Of a stretch of DNA of 32,600 bases, positions 12,655 through 21,620 are shown one piece after another. The position numbers and the translations under genes are program-made. The stretch is from contig JALHLN010000008.1 of assembly GCA_022844545.1 (NCBI GenBank), positions 1 through 32,600 of the forward strand, written 5' to 3'. Positions within the stretch are counted from its first letter, which is position 1. Each line of letters starts with the position of its first letter. Source of the stretch: Burkholderiales bacterium. GTDB lineage: Bacteria; Pseudomonadota; Gammaproteobacteria; Burkholderiales; SG8-39. The notes beneath the pieces are model-generated. The model worked only from the letters and a program-made list of their open reading frames with translations, had not been told where the DNA came from and did no database searches.

Positions 12655-14099
12655 CAGGCGATCATGCGGACGATCTGCGCCACGTCATCGAGCTGCTCCA
12701 GCCGGTCGACCGCATCGATCAGGCCATCCACCGTCGCTGCCGGCATCGGCTTCACCGAGTAGACCATGCAGTCGCGGAACTTCTCGACCTGGTCGGCGCG
12801 CGGAATCGGGTTGCGTGGATGGCCGTAGCGGTAGCCGTTGTGGCGGAATTGCACCGACTTGCCGCCGCGCAGGCCGATCTCGACGCCCGCCTGGATCTCG
12901 GCCGTGCCGTAGGACTTGTCGCAGGCCGGATCCGTACGCCAGCGCACCTTCGCGGCCATGGCGAGGATCGCCGGATCGCGCAGGCCTTCGCGCGTGAAAT
13001 GGTCGATCTTCGGCTTGCCCTTGGCGATCGCCGTGGCGACCGTGTAGGGGATGCTCATCTGCGCCTCGGTCATGTTGCTAGGGCTGCAGCGCACCTCCCG
13101 CGGCTCGCAAAGGTTCAACGCCCGGGGGCCGACCGACAGCGTCACGGACTCGACGTCCTCCGGTCGCACGCCGTTCTCGCGCACCAGCTTGAGCGTCTCG
13201 GCTACATAGACCTGCGTGTAGCCACAGCATGGGTAGGCATAGGCACCGAGTTCACTGGACAGGAAGCGTGTTCCGAGCCCTTCGGTCAACGCGCCCGGAT
13301 CGTATTCGCCACGGAAGAACAGCGGGAACAAACCCGCCTTGCCCTCCAGGCTGCGCGGCGCGCCGGCGATGCCCTTCGCGGCCATCAGGACGGCGAGGAT
13401 GCTCTGTTGCGCGGGAAACGACTGGTAGAGGCCTTTGTCGGCGCCGACTCCGAACAGCGGTTCCATGGTGCCCGCCGCCTGCGCATAGGCAAGGCCGAAG
13501 GCGCTCACCTGCTGCTTTTCGTTCAATCCGGCCAGCCGCCCGGCCAGCGCGGCGCCGCCGAAGTAGCCGAAAATCTGCGGCGGCAGCCAACCGTAGCTCG
13601 CCCAGTCGCGCGAAGGCGTGGGAGGAAACACGGCACGACCCAGCCGGGCCATCACATCCAGCGCAAGCACGTAAGCGGTGAGGAACTCCTTGCCGCTCAC
13701 CTTGCCGCTGCGCTCGGCGCTTGCCAGTCCGACCGGCAGCAGCGTGCCACCGGGGTGCGACCACCAGGCATCGAAGAGATCGTTGAAGTTCAGCGAATGA
13801 ACCAGCGCCGCATTCACCCAGGCCGCCATGTGCGCCGGCACCTTTCCGCCGTAGCCGAGGATGCTCGCCTCGGGCTTGCCGCCCAGGTCCAGCGCAATCT
13901 CCGACATCTCGCGGCAGGCTGGCGTGGTCGTGGTCGCCGCCAGCGCGACGCCGATACCGTCCAGGATGTTGGCTTTCGCTACCGCAAGCGCATCGCTGGG
14001 AATATCCTCGTAGCGCACGCTGCGCAGCGCGCGCGCGAAGGCGAGCGAGGCATCGTCACCCTGCGCCTGGAGCGCGGACTTCGGCAGCGGATCATTCAC
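12654..14099 (-). CDS. MmgE/PrpD family protein
   Basis: GTG start at 14099; VALAATTTTPACREMSEIALDLGGKPEASILGYG, HSLNFNDLFDAWWSHPGGTLLPVGLASAERSGKVSGKEFLTAYVLALDVMARLGRA; typical MmgE/PrpD layout. Confidence 0.9.
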   Translation of the reverse strand: MNDPLPKSALQAQGDDASLAFARALRSVRYEDIPSDALAVAKANILDGIGVALAATTTTPACREMSEIALDLGGKPEASILGYGGKVPAHMAAWVNAALVHSLNFNDLFDAWWSHPGGTLLPVGLASAERSGKVSGKEFLTAYVLALDVMARLGRAVFPPTPSRDWASYGWLPPQIFGYFGGAALAGRLAGLNEKQQVSAFGLAYAQAAGTMEPLFGVGADKGLYQSFPAQQSILAVLMAAKGIAGAPRSLEGKAGLFPLFFRGEYDPGALTEGLGTRFLSSELGAYAYPCCGYTQVYVAETLKLVRENGVRPEDVESVTLSVGPRALNLCEPREVRCSPSNMTEAQMSIPYTVATAIAKGKPKIDHFTREGLRDPAILAMAAKVRWRTDPACDKSYGTAEIQAGVEIGLRGGKSVQFRHNGYRYGHPRNPIPRADQVEKFRDCMVYSVKPMPAATVDGLIDAVDRLEQLDDVAQIVRMIA

Positions 14100-15069
14100 T
14101 TTTCGCCCCCGTCAGCTTGACGATGCGCGCGTACTGGGGAATCTCCTGCCGCAGGCGGGCGGCGAACTGCTCCGGCGTGCTGCCGACATGTTCCAGGCCG
14201 CCCTGAACGAACAGCTTTTCCTTGACGTCGGGCATCTGCAGGGCATTCACGGTAGCGCGATGCAGGATCGCGATCACCGCCGGCGGCGTGCCCGCCGGCG
14301 CCAGCAATCCGTACCACGAGTCGATTTCGAAGCCCGGCAGGGTCTCGGCGACGGTGGGGATCCCGGGCGCTGCCGTGGCGCGCTTGGCCGTCGCCATCCC
14401 CAGCGCCCTGAGCTTGCCCGACTTGATGTGCGGAATGACACTGACGTAGCCGACGAACAGCATGTCCACGTGTCCGCCGACGATGTCGGTCAATGCCGGG
14501 CCGGCGCCTTTGTAGGGAACATGCTGGATGTCCAGGTCCGCCATCGACTTCAGCAATGCTCCCGAGAGGTGTCCGCCGCTGCCCTCGCCGGAGGAGGCAT
14601 AGTTGAGCTTCCCGGGGCGAGCCTTGGCGAGTGCGATCAGGTCCTTGACCGATTGCGCCGGCACGCCCGCGTGGACCACCAGCGCCAGCGGAATCGACGC
14701 GAGATACGAGATCGGCGCGAAGTCCTTCAGCGGATCAAACGGCAACTTGCTCATCAGGCTGACGTTGACCACCAGCGGACCGTTGGTACCCATCAGCAGC
14801 GTATGGCCGTCCGGCGCCGCCTTCGCCACGTGGTCCGTGCCGGTATTGCCCCCCGCGCCAGGCCGGTGCTCGACCACCACGGGCTGCCCCAGGGCTTCCT
14901 TCAGCTTCTCGCCCAGCGTGTGGCCGACCAACCCCGCCGCGCCGCCTGGCGGGAACGGCACGATCAGTCGGATCGGCCCCGAGGGATAGGCTTGCGCGGC
15001 CGCAAACAGCGGTAGCGCCGCCAGGACGCAGAAGCCGATTGCCGTGCTCCATCGTTCAATACGATTCAT
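14092..15069 (-). CDS. Bug family TTT substrate-binding protein with degenerate first-loop motif
   Basis: MNRIERWSTAIGFCVLAALPLFAAAQAYPSGPIRLIVPFPPGGAAGLVGHTLGEKL; HVPYKGAGPALTDIVGGHV; SWYGLLAPAGTP; SD AAAGGAGA upstream. Confidence 0.94.
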   Translation of the reverse strand: MNRIERWSTAIGFCVLAALPLFAAAQAYPSGPIRLIVPFPPGGAAGLVGHTLGEKLKEALGQPVVVEHRPGAGGNTGTDHVAKAAPDGHTLLMGTNGPLVVNVSLMSKLPFDPLKDFAPISYLASIPLALVVHAGVPAQSVKDLIALAKARPGKLNYASSGEGSGGHLSGALLKSMADLDIQHVPYKGAGPALTDIVGGHVDMLFVGYVSVIPHIKSGKLRALGMATAKRATAAPGIPTVAETLPGFEIDSWYGLLAPAGTPPAVIAILHRATVNALQMPDVKEKLFVQGGLEHVGSTPEQFAARLRQEIPQYARIVKLTGAKSE

Positions 15070-15129
15070 AACGCTCTCCTTTGAGAATAGCCGTCAATCG
15101 AGCCTGCACGTACGGATATGCAGCATGAA

Positions 15130-16146
15130 TCAGTCGATCCGGATCACATGCTTGCCGAGCCCCCTGCCCTGCAGCACGTCGATCAATGCCTGGGGGGCGG
15201 ACTCGATACCGTCATGCACCGTTTCGCGATAGCGAACCTCGCCGGCCGCGAGCCAGCCCGCGATGCGCTGGCGCGCCTCGTCGGCGCGGTGCTCGTAGTC
15301 GTAGACGATGAAGCCTTCGATCCGCGCTCGGGCGGCGAGGATGTATTCCTGGACGTCGGCGCGCGTACCCTTGCCCCCAAGCTGAGCGATGCGGCCGACG
15401 ACGGCGACACGCGCCCCCTTCGCCAGCAGCGAATAGACCGCGTCGGCGACCTCGCCGCCGGTGTTGTCGAAAAATGCGTCGACGCCATCGGGACAGGCCG
15501 CACGCAGGGCCGCCTGCAGGTCCGGCGAACCGCGATAGTCGATCGCGGTGTCGAAGCGCAGTTCCGACTGGACATGGCGCGCCTTCTCCGGGCCACCCGC
15601 GATGCCGACGACGCGGCAACCGTGCAGCCGCGCAATCTGGCCGGCCAGGGAGCCCACGGCCCCCGCCGCCGCGCTCACCACGACGGTCTTGCCCGGCCGC
15701 GGATCGCAAATCTCGAGCATGGCGAAATACGCGGTGACGCCGGGCATGCCGAGAATGCCGAGCGAGGTCGATACCGGCGCAAGCGACGGGTCCACGCGCG
15801 TGACGCCTGGGGCATAGCGCGCCTTCTCCGTCTCGCCCCTGGACAGGGCGTATGTCTGCCAGCCCAGCATGCCCTCGGCGACGTCGCCTTCGCGCCAGCC
15901 GGGATGTCTCGAGCGCACAACCTCGCCCACCATGCGGCCCCAGATGGTCTCGCCGATGGCGATGGTTGCGCCGTAGTTCGCCGTCTCGTCCATGCGCCAG
16001 CGCTGCAGCGGGTCGGCCGACAGGTAGCGGGCGGCAACGAGGAACTCGCCCGCGGCAGGCTCGGGCACCCGAGACTCCGCGAACGCAAAGTCACCCGGCG
16101 CTGGCAGTGCGCTCGGCCTCGCCGCCAGCACGACGCGACGGTTCAT
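15130..16146 (-). CDS. NADP-dependent MDR oxidoreductase (CurA/leukotriene B4 12-hydroxydehydrogenase-like)
   Basis: MNRRVVLAARPSALPAPGDFAFAESRVPEPAAGEFLVAARYLSADPLQRWRMDE; VVVSAAAGAVGSLAGQIARLHGCRVVGIAGGPEKA; FFDNTGGEVADAV. Confidence 0.92.
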   Translation of the reverse strand: MNRRVVLAARPSALPAPGDFAFAESRVPEPAAGEFLVAARYLSADPLQRWRMDETANYGATIAIGETIWGRMVGEVVRSRHPGWREGDVAEGMLGWQTYALSRGETEKARYAPGVTRVDPSLAPVSTSLGILGMPGVTAYFAMLEICDPRPGKTVVVSAAAGAVGSLAGQIARLHGCRVVGIAGGPEKARHVQSELRFDTAIDYRGSPDLQAALRAACPDGVDAFFDNTGGEVADAVYSLLAKGARVAVVGRIAQLGGKGTRADVQEYILAARARIEGFIVYDYEHRADEARQRIAGWLAAGEVRYRETVHDGIESAPQALIDVLQGRGLGKHVIRID

Positions 16147-17012
16147 GCGAGCTTGTACACCCGCAGCGCGTTGTCGCGCAGGAGCTTCCTCTTCGCTTCC
16201 TTCTTCAGGCCGAGAGCCTCGATCTCCGCTCGCGTGCGCTCGAAGTCGAGAATCGGGAAATCGGTGCCGAACAGCACCTTGTCCTGGCCGAAGCTGTTGA
16301 TGTAGTGCACGAACGCCTGCGGCCAGTACTTCGGGCTGTGGGCGTCGCAACCGATGTAGACGTTCTTGTGCTTCCAGGCCATGGCGATCATCTCCTCGGT
16401 CCAGGGAATGCCGACATGGATGCCGATCAGCTTCAGCTCCGGGAAGTCGCAGGCCACCGCATCGAGCGTGATCGGGCGGCCGACGCTGCGCAGGCGGTAG
16501 TCCGGGTCGTAGATCATGGATTGGCCGACCTGCATCTGCACCGGGATGTCGAGCTCGCAGCACTTCGCGTAGTACGGGTACCACCTGGCGTGGTCCGGCG
16601 CGAGTTCGTACCAATGCGGATAGAAGTGGGCGCCGATGAAGCCCAGGTCCTTCACCGCGTGCTCGAGCTCCCGCACGCCGTCCATGAGGTTGTGCGGGTC
16701 CAGCCCGGCCAGCGCGCTGAAGCGGTCCGGATGCTGCTTCACGGCTTTCGCCACCAGTTCGTAAGGCAGGTGGTAGCAGGCCGGATGGCCGAGGCGCCCG
16801 GCACGGATGGCGACCAGGAAGCTGCGCTCGGTGCCGGCGGCGTCCATGCGCCTCAACATCTCCTTGAGCGAGATGCCGTCGGCGGTCTTCGGCTCCACCT
16901 TCATCTTGCCCTTGAAGAAGGCGTCGCGCTTCGGCCGCAGCGCGTTGGCCTCCGGCGTCCAGAGGTTCACCACGATGTCGATCGCGGCGATGTCGTGCTT
17001 GCCCTTCTTCAT
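16143..17012 (-). CDS. Amidohydrolase_2 (ACMSD-like TIM barrel) family protein lacking the N-terminal HxH
   Basis: IDIVVNLWTPEANALRP; GAHFYPHWYELAPDHARWYPYYAKCCELDIPVQMQVG; KLIGIHVGIPWTEEMIAMAWKHKNVYIGCDAHSPKYWP; VLFGTDFPILDFERTR. Confidence 0.88.
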   Translation of the reverse strand: MKKGKHDIAAIDIVVNLWTPEANALRPKRDAFFKGKMKVEPKTADGISLKEMLRRMDAAGTERSFLVAIRAGRLGHPACYHLPYELVAKAVKQHPDRFSALAGLDPHNLMDGVRELEHAVKDLGFIGAHFYPHWYELAPDHARWYPYYAKCCELDIPVQMQVGQSMIYDPDYRLRSVGRPITLDAVACDFPELKLIGIHVGIPWTEEMIAMAWKHKNVYIGCDAHSPKYWPQAFVHYINSFGQDKVLFGTDFPILDFERTRAEIEALGLKKEAKRKLLRDNALRVYKLA

Positions 17013-18355
17013 GTCACCGCCTCGGTCTCGAATATCTCATCCAGGATGACCTGCGCCTCCGAGCGCGGAATGCGCCGGCAGGCAAGATCAAGGAACTTCG
17101 CGCGCATGCCCGCCTCGTCCAGCGGCGGCGTGGTGGTGCCGCGCGGCGAGTACGGCCCGTCCTCCGAGGGCATGCCGTACTCCATGCGGCAGTCGCCGGC
17201 GCGCAGGCTGCCGTCCTCCAGCGTCACCTCGACGCGCGTGAGGAAGCGCCGCGGGTACTCCTTCTCATACTCCGGCACCGCCTCGAAGGCGATCTTCGGA
17301 TACAGCGCCTCGATGCGCGGATCGCGCGCCGGCGCCAGGACATTGTCGAAGCCGTAGCCGCCGTGAACCAGGCAGCTCGCCACCGCCCAGGGCGTGCTCA
17401 TCAGGCGGTCGTAGAGCTCGTGCTCCGGTCGCGGCGGCTTGCCGAACATGATGGACACCGGATAGGTGAGCACCCTCACGCCGAGGATGCGCCGATGGTC
17501 CAGTGCCCCGGCGCGCAGCAGGTCGAGCACCGCCTCCACCGCCGGCTGCGCGTGGCGGCAGGCGGGCATCGGCTTGAAGTACACGCCGTCCAGCATCTCG
17601 CCATGCCATTGCTCCGGCACCAGCGCGGATGCATCGCCCTTGAGCAACTGCAGCAGGCCGGCATCCTTGCCGCCCTCCAGCACGTTCTCGCCTGCGGCCA
17701 GGCCGGCCTGCGCCAGGCGTACCGCTTCCATCGCGGTGCGCGCCGCGAGCCCGCCGTGAATCGGCACTACGGAACCGTGTTCGGTCAGGCCGCGCATGGC
17801 GGCGACCGGGACCGAGAATGCGGCGATGGAGATCGCGTTCGCGAGCGTCCCCTGGTTCAGCCCGAGCAGCCGGCCCACCGCCGCCGCCGAGCCGATGGCG
17901 CCGGTGGTCGAGGTCGGCGCCGCACCGGCCAGCGTCTGGGCCGGGTGCGCGCATTTGGCGATGCGGCAGGCGACTTCGTAGCCGATGGCCGCAGGCAGCA
18001 GCAGGTCTGTCATTGGGCGCTGGCCACGAGAGGCCCAGAGTGCGGAAACAATGGCGCTGCTGGGATGGTTGCCGCCGCCGCCAAAACCGTCGTGAATCTG
18101 CAGCAGCGCGCCGCAGGTACCCATCGCGATCGCCGCCGACTCGGGAGAAAGCCCCCGGCTGTCTCCGGGAACTTTTACCGCTCCGGGACTAGCCAGCACA
18201 TAGCCGCTCGCCGCCTCCGCAAGCGTGCTGCCCGCCAACGTGCAGCCGATGAAGTCAGCCAGGAACCAGCGCGCCTTCCTGCGGCGCGCCGGCGAAAGGT
18301 CCTCCCAGCGCAGGCCGTGCGCGAAGGCGGCGATGCGGGCGGCGAGGCCGGCCAT
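17009..18355 (-). CDS. MmgE/PrpD family protein (second paralogue)
   Basis: Start MAGLAARIAAFAHGLRWEDLSPARRRKARWFLADFIGCTLAGST at 18355; LQIHDGFGGGGNHPSSAIVSALWAS; FKPMPACRHAQPAVEAVLDL. Confidence 0.9.
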   Translation of the reverse strand: MAGLAARIAAFAHGLRWEDLSPARRRKARWFLADFIGCTLAGSTLAEAASGYVLASPGAVKVPGDSRGLSPESAAIAMGTCGALLQIHDGFGGGGNHPSSAIVSALWASRGQRPMTDLLLPAAIGYEVACRIAKCAHPAQTLAGAAPTSTTGAIGSAAAVGRLLGLNQGTLANAISIAAFSVPVAAMRGLTEHGSVVPIHGGLAARTAMEAVRLAQAGLAAGENVLEGGKDAGLLQLLKGDASALVPEQWHGEMLDGVYFKPMPACRHAQPAVEAVLDLLRAGALDHRRILGVRVLTYPVSIMFGKPPRPEHELYDRLMSTPWAVASCLVHGGYGFDNVLAPARDPRIEALYPKIAFEAVPEYEKEYPRRFLTRVEVTLEDGSLRAGDCRMEYGMPSEDGPYSPRGTTTPPLDEAGMRAKFLDLACRRIPRSEAQVILDEIFETEAVT

Positions 18356-19317
18356 CAGTTCGTTGTCACCTTGGCATCCTTGATCGCCTTCGCCCACTTC
18401 GCCGTTTCCGAGCGGATGTAGGCGGCGTGCTCCTCGGGCGTGGAGGCCACCGGATCGAGGCCGTTCTGCTTCATCCATTCGATGACGTCGGGTTTCTTCA
18501 CCGCCGCGGCGACTTCCTGGTACAGCCGCTGCACGATCGCCTTCGAGGTCCCGGCCGGGGCCATCATGCCGTACCAGGAATTGAGCTCGAAGCCGGGCAC
18601 CGTCTCCGCCACCGCGGGAATGTCCGGGAAGTTGGGCGAGCGCTTCAGCGTGCTGATCGCGATCGCGCGCAGTTGCCCGGCCCTCGCCTGCTGGATCGAG
18701 CCGGAGATGCCGAAGAACGCGAAATCCACGCGCTGCCCGAGCATGTCCGTGATCGCGGGCGTGGAGCCCTTGTACGGCACGTGCAGGGTATTGATGCCGG
18801 CGGCGACATTGAGCATCTCCCCCGCGAGGTGCGTGGTGCTCGCCACGCCCACCGAGGCGTAGCTCAGCTTGCCCGGGTTCGCCTTGGCGTGGGCGATCAG
18901 TTCCTTGACATTGTTGATCGGCAGCCCGGTGCGCACCACGAGCAGCGTCGGGCCGGAAATCACCTGCGTGATCGGCTCGAAGTCCTTGACGGGATCGTAC
19001 GGAAGATCCTTCATCAGCGAGGGCGAGATCGCCGTCGGCCCCAGGTGCGAGAACAGGATGGTGTAGCCGTCGGGCGCGGCCTTGGCGACGAAAGCGGTGC
19101 CGATGGTGCCGTTGGCCCCGGGCTTGGCCTCGATGATGAACGGCTGTCCCATCACTTCGCTCATCTTGGTCGTGACCGTGCGCGCGAGCGCCTCGGCGGG
19201 ACCTCCCGGAGGCCAGGGCACGATGAGGCGGATGGGCTTGTTGGGGTAGGCCTGCGCGAAGGCGGCGGACGAGAACATCGCAACGGCAAATGCCACTGCT
19301 ATGCGTTCGAGTCTCAT
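18355..19317 (-). CDS. Bug family TTT substrate-binding protein
   Basis: MRLERIAVAFAVAMFSSAAFAQAYPNKPIRLIVPWPPGGPAEALART; HVPYKGSTPAITDMLGQ; SWYGMMAPAGTS. Confidence 0.95.
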   Translation of the reverse strand: MRLERIAVAFAVAMFSSAAFAQAYPNKPIRLIVPWPPGGPAEALARTVTTKMSEVMGQPFIIEAKPGANGTIGTAFVAKAAPDGYTILFSHLGPTAISPSLMKDLPYDPVKDFEPITQVISGPTLLVVRTGLPINNVKELIAHAKANPGKLSYASVGVASTTHLAGEMLNVAAGINTLHVPYKGSTPAITDMLGQRVDFAFFGISGSIQQARAGQLRAIAISTLKRSPNFPDIPAVAETVPGFELNSWYGMMAPAGTSKAIVQRLYQEVAAAVKKPDVIEWMKQNGLDPVASTPEEHAAYIRSETAKWAKAIKDAKVTTN

Positions 19318-19319
19318 GG

Positions 19320-20297
19320 TCACTGTCCTTTCAGGTTTCCAGCGCGGATCACGCGCGCCCATTTGTCGATGTCTGTGCGGATCACCTGCGCAAGCCGCTC
19401 GGGCGAACCGCCCATGGGGATGGTGGCAAGCGAAACAAGACGTTCGCGAACCTCCGCCACTTCAAGAGCCCTATTCGCTGCCGCATTGATGCGCTCGATA
19501 GCCTCGCGTGGCGTGCCCGCTGGCGCTGTCAGACCGATCAGTCCGCTCACCTCAAAGTCCGGCACACCCGATTCGTGAATCGTCGGGACTTCCGGCAGCC
19601 CGTCAAAGCGCCTTGGCGAACCTATGCCGAGCACCCTTACCTTGCCCGCTTTGACATGCGGCATGGCCACAGAAATGTCCACCAGCATGGAGTTGGCGTG
19701 GCCACCAAGCAAGTCGTTCAGCGCAGGTGCGGCACCCTTGTACGGCACATGCAACAGGTCTACTCCTGCCATCAGCTTGAACAACTCCGCTCCCAAGTGC
19801 GCCGAACTGCCGTTTCCGGAGGACGCAATGGTGATCGCAGCCGGCTTTGCCTTCGCCAGCGCGATGAACTCCCGCACGTTCGATACCGGAACAGACGGAT
19901 GGACGACCAGCAGGCTCTGGTTCATGACCAGCAGCGCGATGGGGTCGAGGTCCTTGGCCAGGTTCCACGAGATGTTGGGCGACAGCGTTGCATTGATTGC
20001 GTTGGCGGAACTGGTCAGAAGCATCGTGTAGCCGTCAGGTGGCGACTTGACCACGTGCTCAGTACCGACATTGCTGCCGGCCCCGGCACGATTCTCCACC
20101 ACAATGTTCTGGCCGAGGAACTCCGACATCTTCGGCGCGACCGTGCGGGCCACTACATCAGTGCCACCTCCGGGCGGGAACGGAACCACGAGTCGGATCG
20201 GCTTGCTCGGAAACCCTTGGCCGATCGCGTGCGTATTAAACAGCACGATGGCAGCGACGGACACTGCATGAAGCAACTTCTGGATTTGGCGATGCAT
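19320..20297 (-). CDS. Bug family TTT substrate-binding protein
   Basis: MHRQIQKLLHAVSVAAIVLFNTHAIGQGFPSKPIRLVVPFPPGGGTDVVARTV; HVPYKGAAPALNDLLGGHA; GLTAPAGTP. Confidence 0.95.
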   Translation of the reverse strand: MHRQIQKLLHAVSVAAIVLFNTHAIGQGFPSKPIRLVVPFPPGGGTDVVARTVAPKMSEFLGQNIVVENRAGAGSNVGTEHVVKSPPDGYTMLLTSSANAINATLSPNISWNLAKDLDPIALLVMNQSLLVVHPSVPVSNVREFIALAKAKPAAITIASSGNGSSAHLGAELFKLMAGVDLLHVPYKGAAPALNDLLGGHANSMLVDISVAMPHVKAGKVRVLGIGSPRRFDGLPEVPTIHESGVPDFEVSGLIGLTAPAGTPREAIERINAAANRALEVAEVRERLVSLATIPMGGSPERLAQVIRTDIDKWARVIRAGNLKGQ

Positions 20298-20300
20298 GGT

Positions 20301-21620
20301 TCAGTTTCCCTTTCCGGTGACAATGACATCTCTGGGCAGAGTCGACAGGTACTCCAGACCGCTCGCAGTTACGTGAATGCTGTCCTCCAGATGAACCCCG
20401 CCAATGTCCGGATCCCGGTGGAACAGCTCGAAGTTCATCACCATCCCTGGCTCCACAATCCAGCCTTTGGTGCGGTCGGAGGGATGTGCGTACTCGACCA
20501 CGTCAAGCCCGACGTTGTGCCAAGCGAGCGTGGTGAGCTTCAGGTCCAGGCCACCACGGGAAAGTATCTCCGCCGCGATGGCCTTAAGATCCTCGGTGTT
20601 GGCGCCCGGCTTGAGCTTCGCTTCGGCGGCCTCCAGTGCCTCGCGTACCACCATGTAGAGTTCGGTCAGTCTCGCCGAGCCCTGCTCGACGATGCCCGTA
20701 CGCGCAAGGTCGCAGTGATAGAGCTCGTACTTTCCGCAGCAGTCGAAAACAACGGCATCGCCCTTCGCAAGAATCTTCGCTTCGGCGTAGTGGTTGTCGA
20801 GTACAAAGCCGCCGTCGGGGCCGGCGCCAAACATCATGCCGCGCTGGCCGAGGAACGTACCGCCTTGCCGGACCATGGACAGGCGATAGGCGTTCACCAT
20901 GTCGGACAATGGTCGGCCGCTGGTCGCCGCGGCTGCCGCGTCGAGCACCGCGATGTCATTTATCGCCGCGGCCTTCGCCAAGAGCGAGACCTCTGCCGGC
21001 GTCTTTACCATCCGGACCTTGCGGAAATGATGGAGCGCATCGACCACTTCGACCCGATCGCCAAGGCGACGGCGCACTTCGAGTCCGACTCTGAGGTCAT
21101 CGAATGCCACGCGAACCGGGCCCGCCGGAACACTGTCGCCCACAGCACGCGCGAGAGCCGAAAGAACATCGGGCTCACTGGTCCTGCGCGTCTCAGTGTA
21201 GGACGCGCGAAGCGGCTCCCGAAGCGCTGTCTCAATGCCGATACCGCGGCTTAGTACTTCGAGAAGGAATGTGGCGCTCGAGCGTTCCTTTGCGCCAAAC
21301 ATTCTCAATTGCGGCATCCAGGTCGGCCGCGTAACCAGATAGGCAAGGTCATAGTCCGAGGCCACCAGCGTAGGTGGCAGCTTTTCGTCACCCGGCAGAA
21401 TCGCCGCTGCAGTAAGGTCCTGGAAGTCGCCCAGCACCGAGTCAGGCATATGACCGCTTGCGTAGTACAGGTTGCGATGCGTTGTCGCCACCATCGCATC
21501 CAGGCCCTGCTCCTTCATCACTGCATAGGCACGAGGCAGGTTGACCAGTCGCGTCGGCGGCGACACTTGCAGGCGCTCTATGCCTTCGCTCCGGCCCTTC
21601 GCTTGCGCTTGGCTGCTCAT
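20301..21620 (-). CDS. M24 family metallopeptidase (Xaa-Pro peptidase-like)
   Basis: Pita-bread metal ligands readable: VVFDCCGKYELYHCDLARTG (two Asp), AWHNVGLDVVEY (His), GMVMNFELF (Glu), GGVHLEDSIHVT (Glu). Confidence 0.9.
   Translation of the reverse strand: MSSQAQAKGRSEGIERLQVSPPTRLVNLPRAYAVMKEQGLDAMVATTHRNLYYASGHMPDSVLGDFQDLTAAAILPGDEKLPPTLVASDYDLAYLVTRPTWMPQLRMFGAKERSSATFLLEVLSRGIGIETALREPLRASYTETRRTSEPDVLSALARAVGDSVPAGPVRVAFDDLRVGLEVRRRLGDRVEVVDALHHFRKVRMVKTPAEVSLLAKAAAINDIAVLDAAAAATSGRPLSDMVNAYRLSMVRQGGTFLGQRGMMFGAGPDGGFVLDNHYAEAKILAKGDAVVFDCCGKYELYHCDLARTGIVEQGSARLTELYMVVREALEAAEAKLKPGANTEDLKAIAAEILSRGGLDLKLTTLAWHNVGLDVVEYAHPSDRTKGWIVEPGMVMNFELFHRDPDIGGVHLEDSIHVTASGLEYLSTLPRDVIVTGKGN

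Noticed and set aside
19290-21254. 654-aa plus-strand ORF
   Set aside because: Antisense to the Bug and M24 genes; no recognisable motifs.
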